Notes under the pieces: model-generated
The model's database searches: none
What the model was told of the DNA's origin: nothing
What the model saw: only the letters and a program-made list of their open reading frames with translations
Part shown: positions 33,596-41,252 of the stretch, piece after piece
How the letters are laid out: the number at the start of each line of letters is the position of its first letter
Numbering within the stretch: position 1 is the first letter of the stretch
Source of the DNA: Flavobacterium lacustre
GTDB taxonomy: Bacteria; Bacteroidota; Bacteroidia; Flavobacteriales; Flavobacteriaceae
Direction of reading: 5' to 3'
Assembly (NCBI RefSeq): GCF_027474525.2
Contig: NZ_CP114882.2
Span: 1,054,001-1,118,000 of the forward strand
Length of the DNA: 64,000 nt
Made by a program: the position numbers and the translations under genes

Positions 33596-34660
33596 ATGTC
33601 TTCAAGTAATTGGGATAAACGTATTCAAAAATATCTATTCTTTTACCGTGATGGTTTTTTTGAATTACCTTATTTCTCAGATTCGCCACGAGCGATGATT
33701 AATAGTTTAAAAAACACTCCAGAATCCACTCATAAGCCATCAGAACAGGCAATTACTTCAAATAATCCTTTTTGTGAAGGAGTCGTCAGGTATAGGGAAA
33801 TTGAAGAAGGGTTGTGGCTGTTGGCAACAAATATTGATATAAAAGAAAATATTGTAGCTAAAGCATTGTATCAGGAAACCGGAGCTAATAATCATTACGT
33901 TTTGTCTTTTTCTGTCTTTGAATATGTATTTTCTTCTAATATTGATTTTACAGATAAACCAATTGTTAAAAGTACTTGTTGGACTTTTTATAAACCCAAA
34001 ACACAAGTTTCTACTTATTTTTACAAAGGAACTACCGGAAGATTCTGTAACTTTATTTTCACAAAACAATGGGTCGAAAATAATGCTGGTTTTCAAAAAT
34101 TACCTAAAGAAAATGGTATTCAACAATTTATGAAATCCGGAATAGGCTTCATGAATTGGTTAGATGTAGTTCCAAATTCTCATGAAATATTTAAAGAGAT
34201 TTGGAAAATTTTAGAAATAGATCAGCAACAACCTTTTGAGATAATAAATTTAAAGGAACAAACAGTAAATCTAATATCTAATTTTTTTACTGCCGTGTTT
34301 AACGAAAAACGATTACAAAAATATGTACCGTTAAACAATAAAGATTATCCAAACATTGCCAAAGCTGAGAAAACGATATTGCAAAATCTAGCTTCTCCTT
34401 TCATTGGTATAGAAAAAATAGCAAACGAGGTAAATCTCTCGCCTACCAAACTCAAATCGAATTTTAAATCTGTTTTTGGATTGTCATTATTGCAATACCA
34501 CAAAGAGAAAAACATGTTGTTAGCCATGCAACTCATGCAGAACTCTTCGATGCAAATCAAAAATATTGCGACTGCTATTGGCTACGATAGTTCAAGTAAG
34601 TTTACCGTTTCTTTCAAAAAACGCTTTGGTATTCTTCCTTCTGAAATTCGGAATAAATAA
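33596..34660 (+). CDS. AraC-family transcriptional regulator
   Basis: A 354-residue protein with an unrecognised N-terminal sensing domain (about residues 1-250) and a C-terminal AraC/XylS DNA-binding domain (residues 255-354). The domain includes the first helix-turn-helix FIGIEKIANEVNLSPTKLKS and the second IKNIATAIGYDSSSKFTVSF, then KKRFGILPSEIR. The family binds 17-bp direct half-sites. A 21-bp-spaced direct repeat 26 bases after the stop codon is a good candidate target. The ATG at 33596 is preferred, with a near-consensus TATCTTTA at 33559 upstream. The effector is not predictable. Confidence 0.87.
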   Translation: MSSSNWDKRIQKYLFFYRDGFFELPYFSDSPRAMINSLKNTPESTHKPSEQAITSNNPFCEGVVRYREIEEGLWLLATNIDIKENIVAKALYQETGANNHYVLSFSVFEYVFSSNIDFTDKPIVKSTCWTFYKPKTQVSTYFYKGTTGRFCNFIFTKQWVENNAGFQKLPKENGIQQFMKSGIGFMNWLDVVPNSHEIFKEIWKILEIDQQQPFEIINLKEQTVNLISNFFTAVFNEKRLQKYVPLNNKDYPNIAKAEKTILQNLASPFIGIEKIANEVNLSPTKLKSNFKSVFGLSLLQYHKEKNMLLAMQLMQNSSMQIKNIATAIGYDSSSKFTVSFKKRFGILPSEIRNK

Positions 34661-34685
34661 AATTTTTTTCTTATTGGTTTAAAAT

Positions 34686-34722
34686 ATGTCCGAATGGGAT
34701 ATTGAAATGTCCGAATGGGATA
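34686..34722. promoter_or_regulatory. Direct-repeat operator, probable AraC-type binding site
   Basis: ATGTCCGAATGGGATA occurs at 34686-34701 and again, identically, at 34707-34722, exactly 21 bases apart (two helical turns). AraC I1/I2 half-sites have this geometry. The second copy reaches the -33 zone of the promoter at 34744-34751, as expected for activation. Confidence 0.68.
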
Positions 34723-34743
34723 CTTTTCTGTTCGTTCAAATTC

Positions 34744-34751
34744 TATTTTTG
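34744..34751 (+). promoter_or_regulatory. Candidate -7 element for the DUF547-like gene
   Basis: TATTTTTG matches TAnnTTTG and lies 21 bases after the direct-repeat operator and 85 bases before the ATG at 34837. Confidence 0.5.
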
Positions 34752-34836
34752 CTGATATGAGGAATCTAATAATTCTTCTTAAAAATTAAAGAAACATTTT
34801 AACGGTACTATTAAGCCCCCAAATTGTAAAAGTTAA

Positions 34837-35289
34837 ATGGAAAATTATCAAATAACCTTGTCAGAAACTATTCTTTCAAAAGCACAGTCAGGTGAAGATA
34901 CATCTGCGTTACGGAGAGAATTGTATTATATCAGACGTAGTACTTTATATAAAAAATTGTACACGGATGAATTAAAAAAAATGTTTTGGGTAAATTTATT
35001 TAACGCGTATGTTATCATTATTTCGAATGAGCCCAAACAAAAAATCTCGATGTTCAAACGCAAAAGGATCAAAATTGCACAATATCTTTTGTCGTTAGAT
35101 GACATTCAATACGGGATTTTGAGAATGCATAAATATAAAATAGGCTTTTGCTATATAAATAATCCTTTTTATTCCAGTTTTATAAAAATGCTGGCGGTGA
35201 CTAAGTTAGACTATACCATAGAGCCCCAATTGAATAGAACGGATTATCATCATAAAAAGAATACCCAAAAAGCAATAATTAAGCAATAG
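34837..35289 (+). CDS. Shortened DUF547-like protein
   Basis: A 150-residue protein that matches the first part of DUF547 proteins. KKMFWVNLFNAYVIII near residue 50 corresponds to the FWxNxYNA motif, and KIAQYLLSLDDIQYGILRM near residue 87 to the LSLDDIEHGILR block. Family members usually continue into a segment around the words YRIHFALNCGA and CPPI that holds conserved cysteine and histidine. Here the sequence ends LDYTIEPQLNRTDYHHKK then stops, and that conserved ending is not visible. There is no signal peptide. Expression may be directed by the operator and promoter upstream. It may be a decaying gene; no activity can be assumed. Confidence 0.68.
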   Translation: MENYQITLSETILSKAQSGEDTSALRRELYYIRRSTLYKKLYTDELKKMFWVNLFNAYVIIISNEPKQKISMFKRKRIKIAQYLLSLDDIQYGILRMHKYKIGFCYINNPFYSSFIKMLAVTKLDYTIEPQLNRTDYHHKKNTQKAIIKQ

Positions 35290-35384
35290 CTTTTAGCATA
35301 TAATTTAAGTAAATCGAGACTTGAAATTCACGGGCTTTTCATTAATTTTATGGTTTTAAAATCGAACCATTAGCCACATTTACA

Positions 35385-35822
35385 TTGGAAATTAAAGAAT
35401 TGACCACCGTTGAAGAAATGCTTGCTCAAATAGAAGTAATCCGATATCTATATCCAAAATTTACTTTAGAAAAATACGAATCTTATCTCAAGGAGATGAT
35501 TCCGCATAATTATAAGCAAGTAGCTGTTTTTGAAGCCGATATTTGTGTGGGAATTTCAGGATTTTGGTCTGGAGTAAAACTTTGGTCCGGAAAATATGTA
35601 GAAATTGATAATTTTATTGTCCATCCTGAACATCGTTCCAAAGGAATTGGAAAAATGATGACAGATTACATCAATGATAAAGCGACAAAAGCCGGATGTA
35701 CGATGATTGTTTTAGATGCTTTTACGGGTAATTTCACCGCTCACCGGTTTTATTATAATCAAGGCTACAATCCCAGAGGTTTCCATTTTATAAAAATGTT
35801 AAACGAAGACGGATTATCGTAA
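35385..35822 (+). CDS. GNAT-family N-acetyltransferase
   Basis: A 145-residue GNAT protein. Motif A, the acetyl-CoA-binding VHPEHRSKGIGKMMTDYI, sits near residue 78, with FIVHPEHRSKGIGKMM giving the Q/RxxGxG/A pattern. AGCTMIVLDAFTGNFTAHRF and FYYNQGYNPRGFHFIK match the C-terminal half of the fold. The start is TTG at 35385 (reads MEIKELTTVEEM); no in-frame ATG is nearby upstream. It would transfer an acetyl group from acetyl-CoA to an unknown amine substrate. It stands alone between the DUF547-like gene and a flippase gene. Confidence 0.84.
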   Translation: MEIKELTTVEEMLAQIEVIRYLYPKFTLEKYESYLKEMIPHNYKQVAVFEADICVGISGFWSGVKLWSGKYVEIDNFIVHPEHRSKGIGKMMTDYINDKATKAGCTMIVLDAFTGNFTAHRFYYNQGYNPRGFHFIKMLNEDGLS

Positions 35823-35888
35823 TGTTCTAAAATACTTAATTTACACTTTATTGAGCCAACAAATTCAGTAAAAAACCAAAGAATTAGC

Positions 35889-35896
35889 TACTTTTG
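35889..35896 (+). promoter_or_regulatory. Candidate -7 promoter element for the second flippase operon
   Basis: TACTTTTG matches TAnnTTTG and ends 30 bases before the TTG start at 35927. Confidence 0.5.
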
Positions 35897-35926
35897 TTTT
35901 TATAAATAATAACAAAGAAGACCACC

Positions 35927-37393
35927 TTGGGATTATATAAAAATCTTTTCAAACAAACTGCGATTTATGGACTGGCAACGGTTTTACCTCGCATGTTAAG
36001 TTTCTTACTCGTACGATTATACACGGGAATATTGCCAACAGCCGAATATGGGGAAGTTTCGATTCTTCTTTCATGGATGGTTTTTTTCAATGTAATTTTA
36101 TCTTACGGAATGGAAACGGCTTTTTTCCGTTTTTACAATTCCGAAAGTGATAAACAAAATGTAATTGCCACAACAACAATTTCTGTTTTTTGGTCTTCTA
36201 TTTTCTTCCTTTTTGGAGCTTTAATTTTCCGAAACACATTGGCCGCTATGGCAAATGTTGATGTGCAATACATCACTTATTCTATTTGGATTTTGGTTTT
36301 GGATGCGTTGGTGATTGTACCATTTTCAAAATTACGCGCTAATCAAAAACCGATGGTTTATGCAGCCATTAAGATTGGAAATGTAGCGGTAAACTTAATC
36401 TTAAATCTTTTCTTTTTACTGTTTTTACCTAAAATTGCCGAATCTAATCCGGATTCTTTCTTGGGGAATTTATACATAGATAATTTTGAAATAGGATATA
36501 TTTTTGTTTCTAATTTATTGGCAAGTTTATTGACTTTTGTAGTGCTTTCGCCAAATTATCTTTCCCTGAAACGCAATTTTGATACGGTTCTCTGGAAAAA
36601 AATGATGCGTTACGGGTTGCCTATTTTGGTTGCGGGAATAGCATTTGCAGTCAATGAGCATTTCGATAAAATTCTATTGGGATATTTACTTCCGGAAAAC
36701 ATTGCAAAGTCCGAAGTTGGCGCTTATTCCGCTTGTTATAAACTCGGATTGTTTATGGTTTTGTTCGCTACAGCGTTTCGACTTGGAATTGAACCGTTCT
36801 TTTTTAGCCATTCCAATAACGAAAATGCACCACAAACCTACGCCGTTATAACCAAATATTTTGTCATCTTAGGCTCTTTAATTCTCCTTGGTGTAATCGT
36901 TTTTGCAGATATTTTAAAATTAATATTACTCGATAATCAATCGTATTGGGAAGCGATGAAAGTCGTTCCGTTGATTATTTTGGCTAATTTTTTCTTGGGA
37001 ATTTATAACAACCTTTCTGTTTGGTACAAACTCACAGACAAAACAATAATTGGCGCTTATATTTCAATAGTAGGCGCAATAGTAACCTTAGTTCTCAACT
37101 ATCTTCTAATTCCAAAATACAGTTATTATGGTTCTGCAATCGCTACCATTTCGGCTTACGGAAGCATGATGTTCATTTCGTATATTTTGGGAAACAAATA
37201 TTACCCAATACCATATGACATGGAAAAAATAGGAGCCTATCTAGGAATTTCTATTGCATTTTCAGCTGTTTCTTTTTACGGATTCCGCGAGAATTATTTC
37301 GTTGGAATCCCATTATTAATAGGGTTTATGTACTTTATATATCACAACGAAAAAGAAACTTTAAATAGAATTTTGAGCAAAAAAAATAGTTGA
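35927..37393 (+). CDS. Lipid-linked oligosaccharide flippase (MATE/PST superfamily)
   Basis: A 488-residue membrane protein starting MGLYKNLFKQTAIYGLATVLPRML, the standard opening of polysaccharide flippases of Bacteroidota, with about 14 predicted helices. It differs from the flippase at 407-1645 and belongs to the longer family often encoded in a conserved block with dut and a sugar nucleotidyltransferase, as here. The start codon is TTG; no ATG precedes the conserved region. The function is probably export of a lipid-linked glycan across the inner membrane. The stop codon forms the edge of a palindromic element at 37393-37536. Confidence 0.85.
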   Translation: MGLYKNLFKQTAIYGLATVLPRMLSFLLVRLYTGILPTAEYGEVSILLSWMVFFNVILSYGMETAFFRFYNSESDKQNVIATTTISVFWSSIFFLFGALIFRNTLAAMANVDVQYITYSIWILVLDALVIVPFSKLRANQKPMVYAAIKIGNVAVNLILNLFFLLFLPKIAESNPDSFLGNLYIDNFEIGYIFVSNLLASLLTFVVLSPNYLSLKRNFDTVLWKKMMRYGLPILVAGIAFAVNEHFDKILLGYLLPENIAKSEVGAYSACYKLGLFMVLFATAFRLGIEPFFFSHSNNENAPQTYAVITKYFVILGSLILLGVIVFADILKLILLDNQSYWEAMKVVPLIILANFFLGIYNNLSVWYKLTDKTIIGAYISIVGAIVTLVLNYLLIPKYSYYGSAIATISAYGSMMFISYILGNKYYPIPYDMEKIGAYLGISIAFSAVSFYGFRENYFVGIPLLIGFMYFIYHNEKETLNRILSKKNS

Positions 37394-37536
37394 AGCTAAT
37401 CGCGCTGTACGTTACAAGCTTTTTCATAAAATTATTTTTTTCCAAGTCCTAAAAAGGAGCTTCCTTTGGTCGCTCTTTTAATCCGGGAAAAAATATAATT
37501 TTATTTCAAAAGGCTTTTCACTTCCATCACGGCTAA
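37393..37536 (+). repeat. Palindromic 3'-flanking element, copy 1 (long stem)
   Basis: The element has a 5' core (AAGCTAATCGCGCTGTACG), a variable middle and a 3' core (CACTTCCATCACGGCTAA). The middle holds a stem of about 18 pairs (37426-37443 with 37485-37504) enclosing a smaller hairpin. The same cores, CGCTGTACG and CTTCCATCA-GGCTA, frame a shorter stem at 63474-63550 in the reverse orientation. Both copies directly follow the end of a gene and read in the sense of that gene. It fits a dispersed palindromic element or structured 3' RNA; I cannot tell which from two copies. Confidence 0.72.
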
Positions 37537-37567
37537 AACCCAAAACCTAACACCCATAACCCAGAAT

Positions 37568-38002
37568 ATGACCATCAACATCATCAACAAATCGCAACAC
37601 GAATTACCCAACTACGAAACGATAGCTTCGGCAGGAATGGACTTGAGAGCTAATCTATCAGAACCGGTGACCTTGCAACCTCTGGAAAGAGCCATCGTAA
37701 AAACAGGACTTTTCATAGAATTACCAATAGGTTATGAAGCACAAGTTCGCCCAAGAAGCGGATTGGCTGCCAAAAAAGGAATCACCGTACTCAATTCACC
37801 CGGAACAGTTGATGCCGATTATCGTGGCGAAATTGGTGTGATTTTAGTAAATTTATCCAATGAAGCATTTGTTGTCGAAAACGGAGAACGTATCGCACAA
37901 TTAATCATCGCCAAACATGAACGTGCAGAATGGATTGAAGTTCAGGAACTTTCGGAAACAGCAAGAGGCGAAGGCGGTTTTGGAAGCACAGGTGTGAAAT
38001 AA
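37568..38002 (+). CDS. dut: dUTP diphosphatase
   Basis: A 144-residue trimeric dUTPase. The five conserved motifs are visible: AGMDLRANL near residue 22, [11 protein letters not shown] near residue 62, [18 protein letters not shown] near residue 79, [11 protein letters not shown] near residue 100, and the C-terminal [10 protein letters not shown] that closes over the active site. It hydrolyses dUTP to dUMP, keeping uracil out of DNA and supplying thymidylate synthesis. It lies directly before the nucleotidyltransferase gene, with the palindromic element ahead of it; probable cotranscription downstream is interrupted only by a small hairpin at 38026-38058. Confidence 0.97.
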   Translation: MTINIINKSQHELPNYETIASAGMDLRANLSEPVTLQPLERAIVKTGLFIELPIGYEAQVRPRSGLAAKKGITVLNSPGTVDADYRGEIGVILVNLSNEAFVVENGERIAQLIIAKHERAEWIEVQELSETARGEGGFGSTGVK

Positions 38003-38025
38003 ATGTAATAATTCAGAAATAGAGA

Positions 38026-38058
38026 AGATTAAATATTCAACAGAGAACCATTTAATCT
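38026..38058. repeat. Inverted repeat between dut and the nucleotidyltransferase gene
   Basis: AGATTAAAT at 38026-38034 and ATTTAATCT at 38050-38058 are perfect 9-bp inverted repeats with a 15-base loop. A third TTTAATCTTTC-like word follows. There is no clean T run, so it is not a clear terminator. Confidence 0.5.
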
Positions 38059-38089
38059 TTCCGTTTTTTAATCTTTCAATATAAAAAAT

Positions 38090-39100
38090 ATGAAAATAAT
38101 AGTACCAATGGCTGGACGAGGTTCCAGATTAAGACCACATACATTAACTATTCCGAAACCATTAATTCCAATTGCAGGAAAACCAATTGTACATCGTTTA
38201 GTCGAAGATATTGCTGGAGTTTTAAAACAAGACATCGAAGAAATTGCTTTTATTATCCATGAAAGTTTTGGTGCTCAAGTCGAAAAAGATTTAGTGGCTA
38301 TTGCCGAGAAATTAGGAGCAAGAGGAACTATTTATTATCAAAATGAAGCATTAGGAACGGGTCACGCCATTATGTGTGCCAAAGATTCGTTGAGCGGACC
38401 AGCAGTTATCGCTTATGCCGATACTTTAATTCGTGCCGAGTTTGATTTAGATCAAACTGCTGATAGTGTCATTTGGGTAAAACAAGTTGATAAACCCGAA
38501 GCTTTTGGAGTTATCAATTTGAATGAAGCCAATGAAATAGTGGAACTAGTTGAAAAACCGGCAACATTTGTTTCAGACCTTGCCGTTATTGGAATTTACT
38601 ATTTTAAAGATGTTGCCGTTCTGAAAAACGAACTTCAATTAGTATTGGATAATAATATTATTCACGGTGGGGAATATCAAATTAATGACGGAATAAAGCA
38701 AATGATGGCAAAAGGCATGAAATTTGTACCGGGTAAAGTAGATGAATGGATGGATTGTGGAAACAAGGATGTTACCGTAGAAACGAATTCAAGAATGTTA
38801 GGATTTTTACACTTTGACGGAGAACATTTAGTTGATTATGATGTGAAATTAGAAAACTCAACTATAATTCCGCCTTGTTATATTGGTGAAGATGTTATAT
38901 TGATTAACGCAACTGTTGGACCTAATGTTTCTCTAGGGAAAGGATGTCATGTGAGTAATAGTTCAATAAAAAACAGTTTGGTTCAAACGCATTCGCACAT
39001 CAAAAACGCGAATTTAGACAATGCGATGATAGGGAATCACGCCAGTTTTGACGGTAATTTTACCAGCATCAGTATTGGAGATTATTCGGTATTAGAATAA
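38090..39100 (+). CDS. Sugar-phosphate nucleotidyltransferase with C-terminal beta-helix
   Basis: A 336-residue protein. The N-terminal domain has the nucleotidyltransferase signature MAGRGSRLRPHTLTIPKPLIP (residues 7-27), the acceptor acidic residue in AYADT near residue 107 and VEKP near residue 160. The C-terminal part (about residues 255-336) shows left-handed beta-helix turns (STIIPPCYIGEDVILINATV). The enzyme would join a sugar-1-phosphate and an NTP to form an activated sugar. Glucose-1-phosphate thymidylyl- or uridylyltransferase are both possible. It precedes the TPR gene by four bases and lies in the flippase-dut block. Confidence 0.85.
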   Translation: MKIIVPMAGRGSRLRPHTLTIPKPLIPIAGKPIVHRLVEDIAGVLKQDIEEIAFIIHESFGAQVEKDLVAIAEKLGARGTIYYQNEALGTGHAIMCAKDSLSGPAVIAYADTLIRAEFDLDQTADSVIWVKQVDKPEAFGVINLNEANEIVELVEKPATFVSDLAVIGIYYFKDVAVLKNELQLVLDNNIIHGGEYQINDGIKQMMAKGMKFVPGKVDEWMDCGNKDVTVETNSRMLGFLHFDGEHLVDYDVKLENSTIIPPCYIGEDVILINATVGPNVSLGKGCHVSNSSIKNSLVQTHSHIKNANLDNAMIGNHASFDGNFTSISIGDYSVLE

Positions 39101-39104
39101 AATA

Positions 39105-40451
39105 ATGAAAAAAAAAGCCTTAGTTGTTCTCCTTTTTGGAATGTTCTGCATTCCGGTTTCGCTTGTGGCACAAACGGAACCTGAGGATATCGCTTTGGTT
39201 AATGATGAATTTCAAGATTCATTTTACGAATCATTATTACAAAAAGGCATCGAAAATTATGACAAAGCAATTGTTGCTTTAGAAAAATGTTTGAAGTCAC
39301 AACCTAATGATGCGACTGTTTATTTTGAATTGGGTAAAAATTATTTGGCCCAAAAGAACTTTGAGCGTGCTTACAATTCATTTGAACGCGCTACACAAAT
39401 TGACCCTAAAAACAAATGGTTTTGGGAGGGAATGTATGATGTAAGTTATCAAACCAAGAATTACAGTCAAGCCATAACGGTCATTCAAAAATTGATTCCG
39501 TTTGACGAAAGTTTTAAAGATGATTTGATTTCGCTTTATATGGCGACGAATCAGTTGGATAAAGCGCTCGGGCTTATAAATGAGATGAATGATAAATTTG
39601 GAAAATCAGATGAAAGGGAATTGTATAAAATTCAGATTTTATCCGGTGGCAAATTTCAAAATGAGGAAATTACAAATCTGATTTCGCAAATCAACAAAAA
39701 CCCGAAGGAGGAATCCAATTATATTGCTTTGATTTTCTTGTATTCTCAAAATAATGAAGCGGATAAAGTATTAGAAATCACAAAGAAATTGGAAACTGAA
39801 ATTCCTGCTTCCGAGTGGGCTCAAGTGAGTTTGTTCAAAAGTTATTTAGACAATAATGAAGCGCCAAAAGCCATAAATGCTATGAATTTAGTTTTGGCAA
39901 GTAACAAAATTGATGCTAAAATAAAGCACAGAATATTGAATGAGTTTTTGATATTTGTGAATTCAAATCCACAATTCACGCCTGATTTAGAAAAAGCAAT
40001 TGGCTATTTTGATACGGATAAAGAAGTAAATGTAGCAAAGGAAATAGGCAAGTTTTATCAGAACAAAAAACAATTAGATAAGGCTGTTAAGTATTACGAA
40101 CTGTCGTTGAAGAAGAATATAACAGAAGATATTGAGACGAATTTACTTTTGCTTCAAGCGTATACCGAAACAAAAAATTTTGAATTAGTAGCCAAAAAAG
40201 CCATGGAAATGATTGAACTTTTTCCTTCACAACCACAATTTTATTACTATTCAGGTTTGGGAAACAATCAATTGCAGCAATTCAAAAAAGCTAAAGATAT
40301 ACTGGAAACAGGATTGGATTATTTGGTTGAAAAAGGGAGTTTAGAAATCAATTTTTATATTCAACTAGGCGAGGCGTATAACGGATTAGGCGATTTCAAG
40401 AAAAAAGAATTGTATTTTTCGAAAGCCAACCAATTATTAAAAGAAAAATAA
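39105..40451 (+). CDS. Exported TPR-repeat protein
   Basis: A 448-residue protein with an N-terminal signal peptide (MKKKALVVLLFGMFCIPVS) and tetratricopeptide-type helix pairs along residues 45-440, for example DATVYFELGKNYLAQKNFER followed by AYNSFERATQIDPKN. TPR arrays mediate protein-protein binding, so a periplasmic or outer-membrane scaffold role is likely. It lies between a nucleotidyltransferase and a DUF4292 lipoprotein gene, an arrangement conserved in flavobacteria, but the complex it builds is unknown. It has no lipobox. Confidence 0.82.
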   Translation: MKKKALVVLLFGMFCIPVSLVAQTEPEDIALVNDEFQDSFYESLLQKGIENYDKAIVALEKCLKSQPNDATVYFELGKNYLAQKNFERAYNSFERATQIDPKNKWFWEGMYDVSYQTKNYSQAITVIQKLIPFDESFKDDLISLYMATNQLDKALGLINEMNDKFGKSDERELYKIQILSGGKFQNEEITNLISQINKNPKEESNYIALIFLYSQNNEADKVLEITKKLETEIPASEWAQVSLFKSYLDNNEAPKAINAMNLVLASNKIDAKIKHRILNEFLIFVNSNPQFTPDLEKAIGYFDTDKEVNVAKEIGKFYQNKKQLDKAVKYYELSLKKNITEDIETNLLLLQAYTETKNFELVAKKAMEMIELFPSQPQFYYYSGLGNNQLQQFKKAKDILETGLDYLVEKGSLEINFYIQLGEAYNGLGDFKKKELYFSKANQLLKEK

Positions 40452-40458
40452 TACACAT

Positions 40459-41229
40459 ATGAATAAATTTGTCCTTTTATTGTTGCTCATCGGTATGGTT
40501 TCCTGTAAGTCGAAATCGGCTTTGGTGACAGCCACAACTGACGCAACCCATTTGTCATCCAAAAAAATAATTGAAAATCATTATAACAATAAAACTAACT
40601 TTTCTACATTATATATTAAAGCCAATGCGCATTATGCGGATGATAAACAAACGCAAAATGTTACGGCAGAAATAAAAATAAAGAAAGACGAACAAATCCT
40701 GATTAGTATTCGGTTTTTGGGAATTACGATGGCCAAAGCGTTGATTACGCCAACAGCAGTAAACTATTACGAGAAGATTAACGGAAGTTATTTTGAAGGT
40801 AATTTTAGCGGGCTGAGCCAATGGTTGGGAACCGATTTGGATTTTGCAAAGATTCAGAATATGTTATTGGGTGAGGCATTTGATGATTTTAGCAAAGGAA
40901 AATACAGCGAATCATTTGACGAACAGACTTATAGATTGGATGATTTTTCTGATGATAATGTAAAAAAATCATTCTTTTTAGATGCCGATAGATTTTTAAT
41001 TCAAAAACAAGAAATTTCCCAAACTGCCGAGGAGCGAATGATTCAGGTTGCTTACTCAGATAATAAAGTGTTTAGCGAGGCAATAGTTCCGTTGAATGTC
41101 TCTATAAATACCTTTCAGAAAAAAGGAAAAACAGAAATTAATTTGAATTACAATGTGGTTACTTTCAATGAAGAACTTTCTTTTCCTTATAGTGTTCCAA
41201 ATGGGTACAAAAGAATTATAATTAAGTAA
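40459..41229 (+). CDS. DUF4292 family lipoprotein
   Basis: A 256-residue lipoprotein (lipobox near MVSCKSKSAL, cysteine near residue 16) with a beta-rich domain of LolA/LppX-like character: YADDKQTQNVTAEIKIKKDE and ILISIRFLGITMAKALITP. I recognise the DUF4292 family of Bacteroidota, proposed from fold similarity to bind lipid or lipid-like molecules; this has not been demonstrated. It lies between the TPR gene (7-base gap) and the EnvC-like gene, in a tightly spaced envelope operon. Alternative names are not supported by the sequence. Confidence 0.82.
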   Translation: MNKFVLLLLLIGMVSCKSKSALVTATTDATHLSSKKIIENHYNNKTNFSTLYIKANAHYADDKQTQNVTAEIKIKKDEQILISIRFLGITMAKALITPTAVNYYEKINGSYFEGNFSGLSQWLGTDLDFAKIQNMLLGEAFDDFSKGKYSESFDEQTYRLDDFSDDNVKKSFFLDADRFLIQKQEISQTAEERMIQVAYSDNKVFSEAIVPLNVSINTFQKKGKTEINLNYNVVTFNEELSFPYSVPNGYKRIIIK

Positions 41230-41252
41230 ATTTGCAAAAATATATTTTCAAT

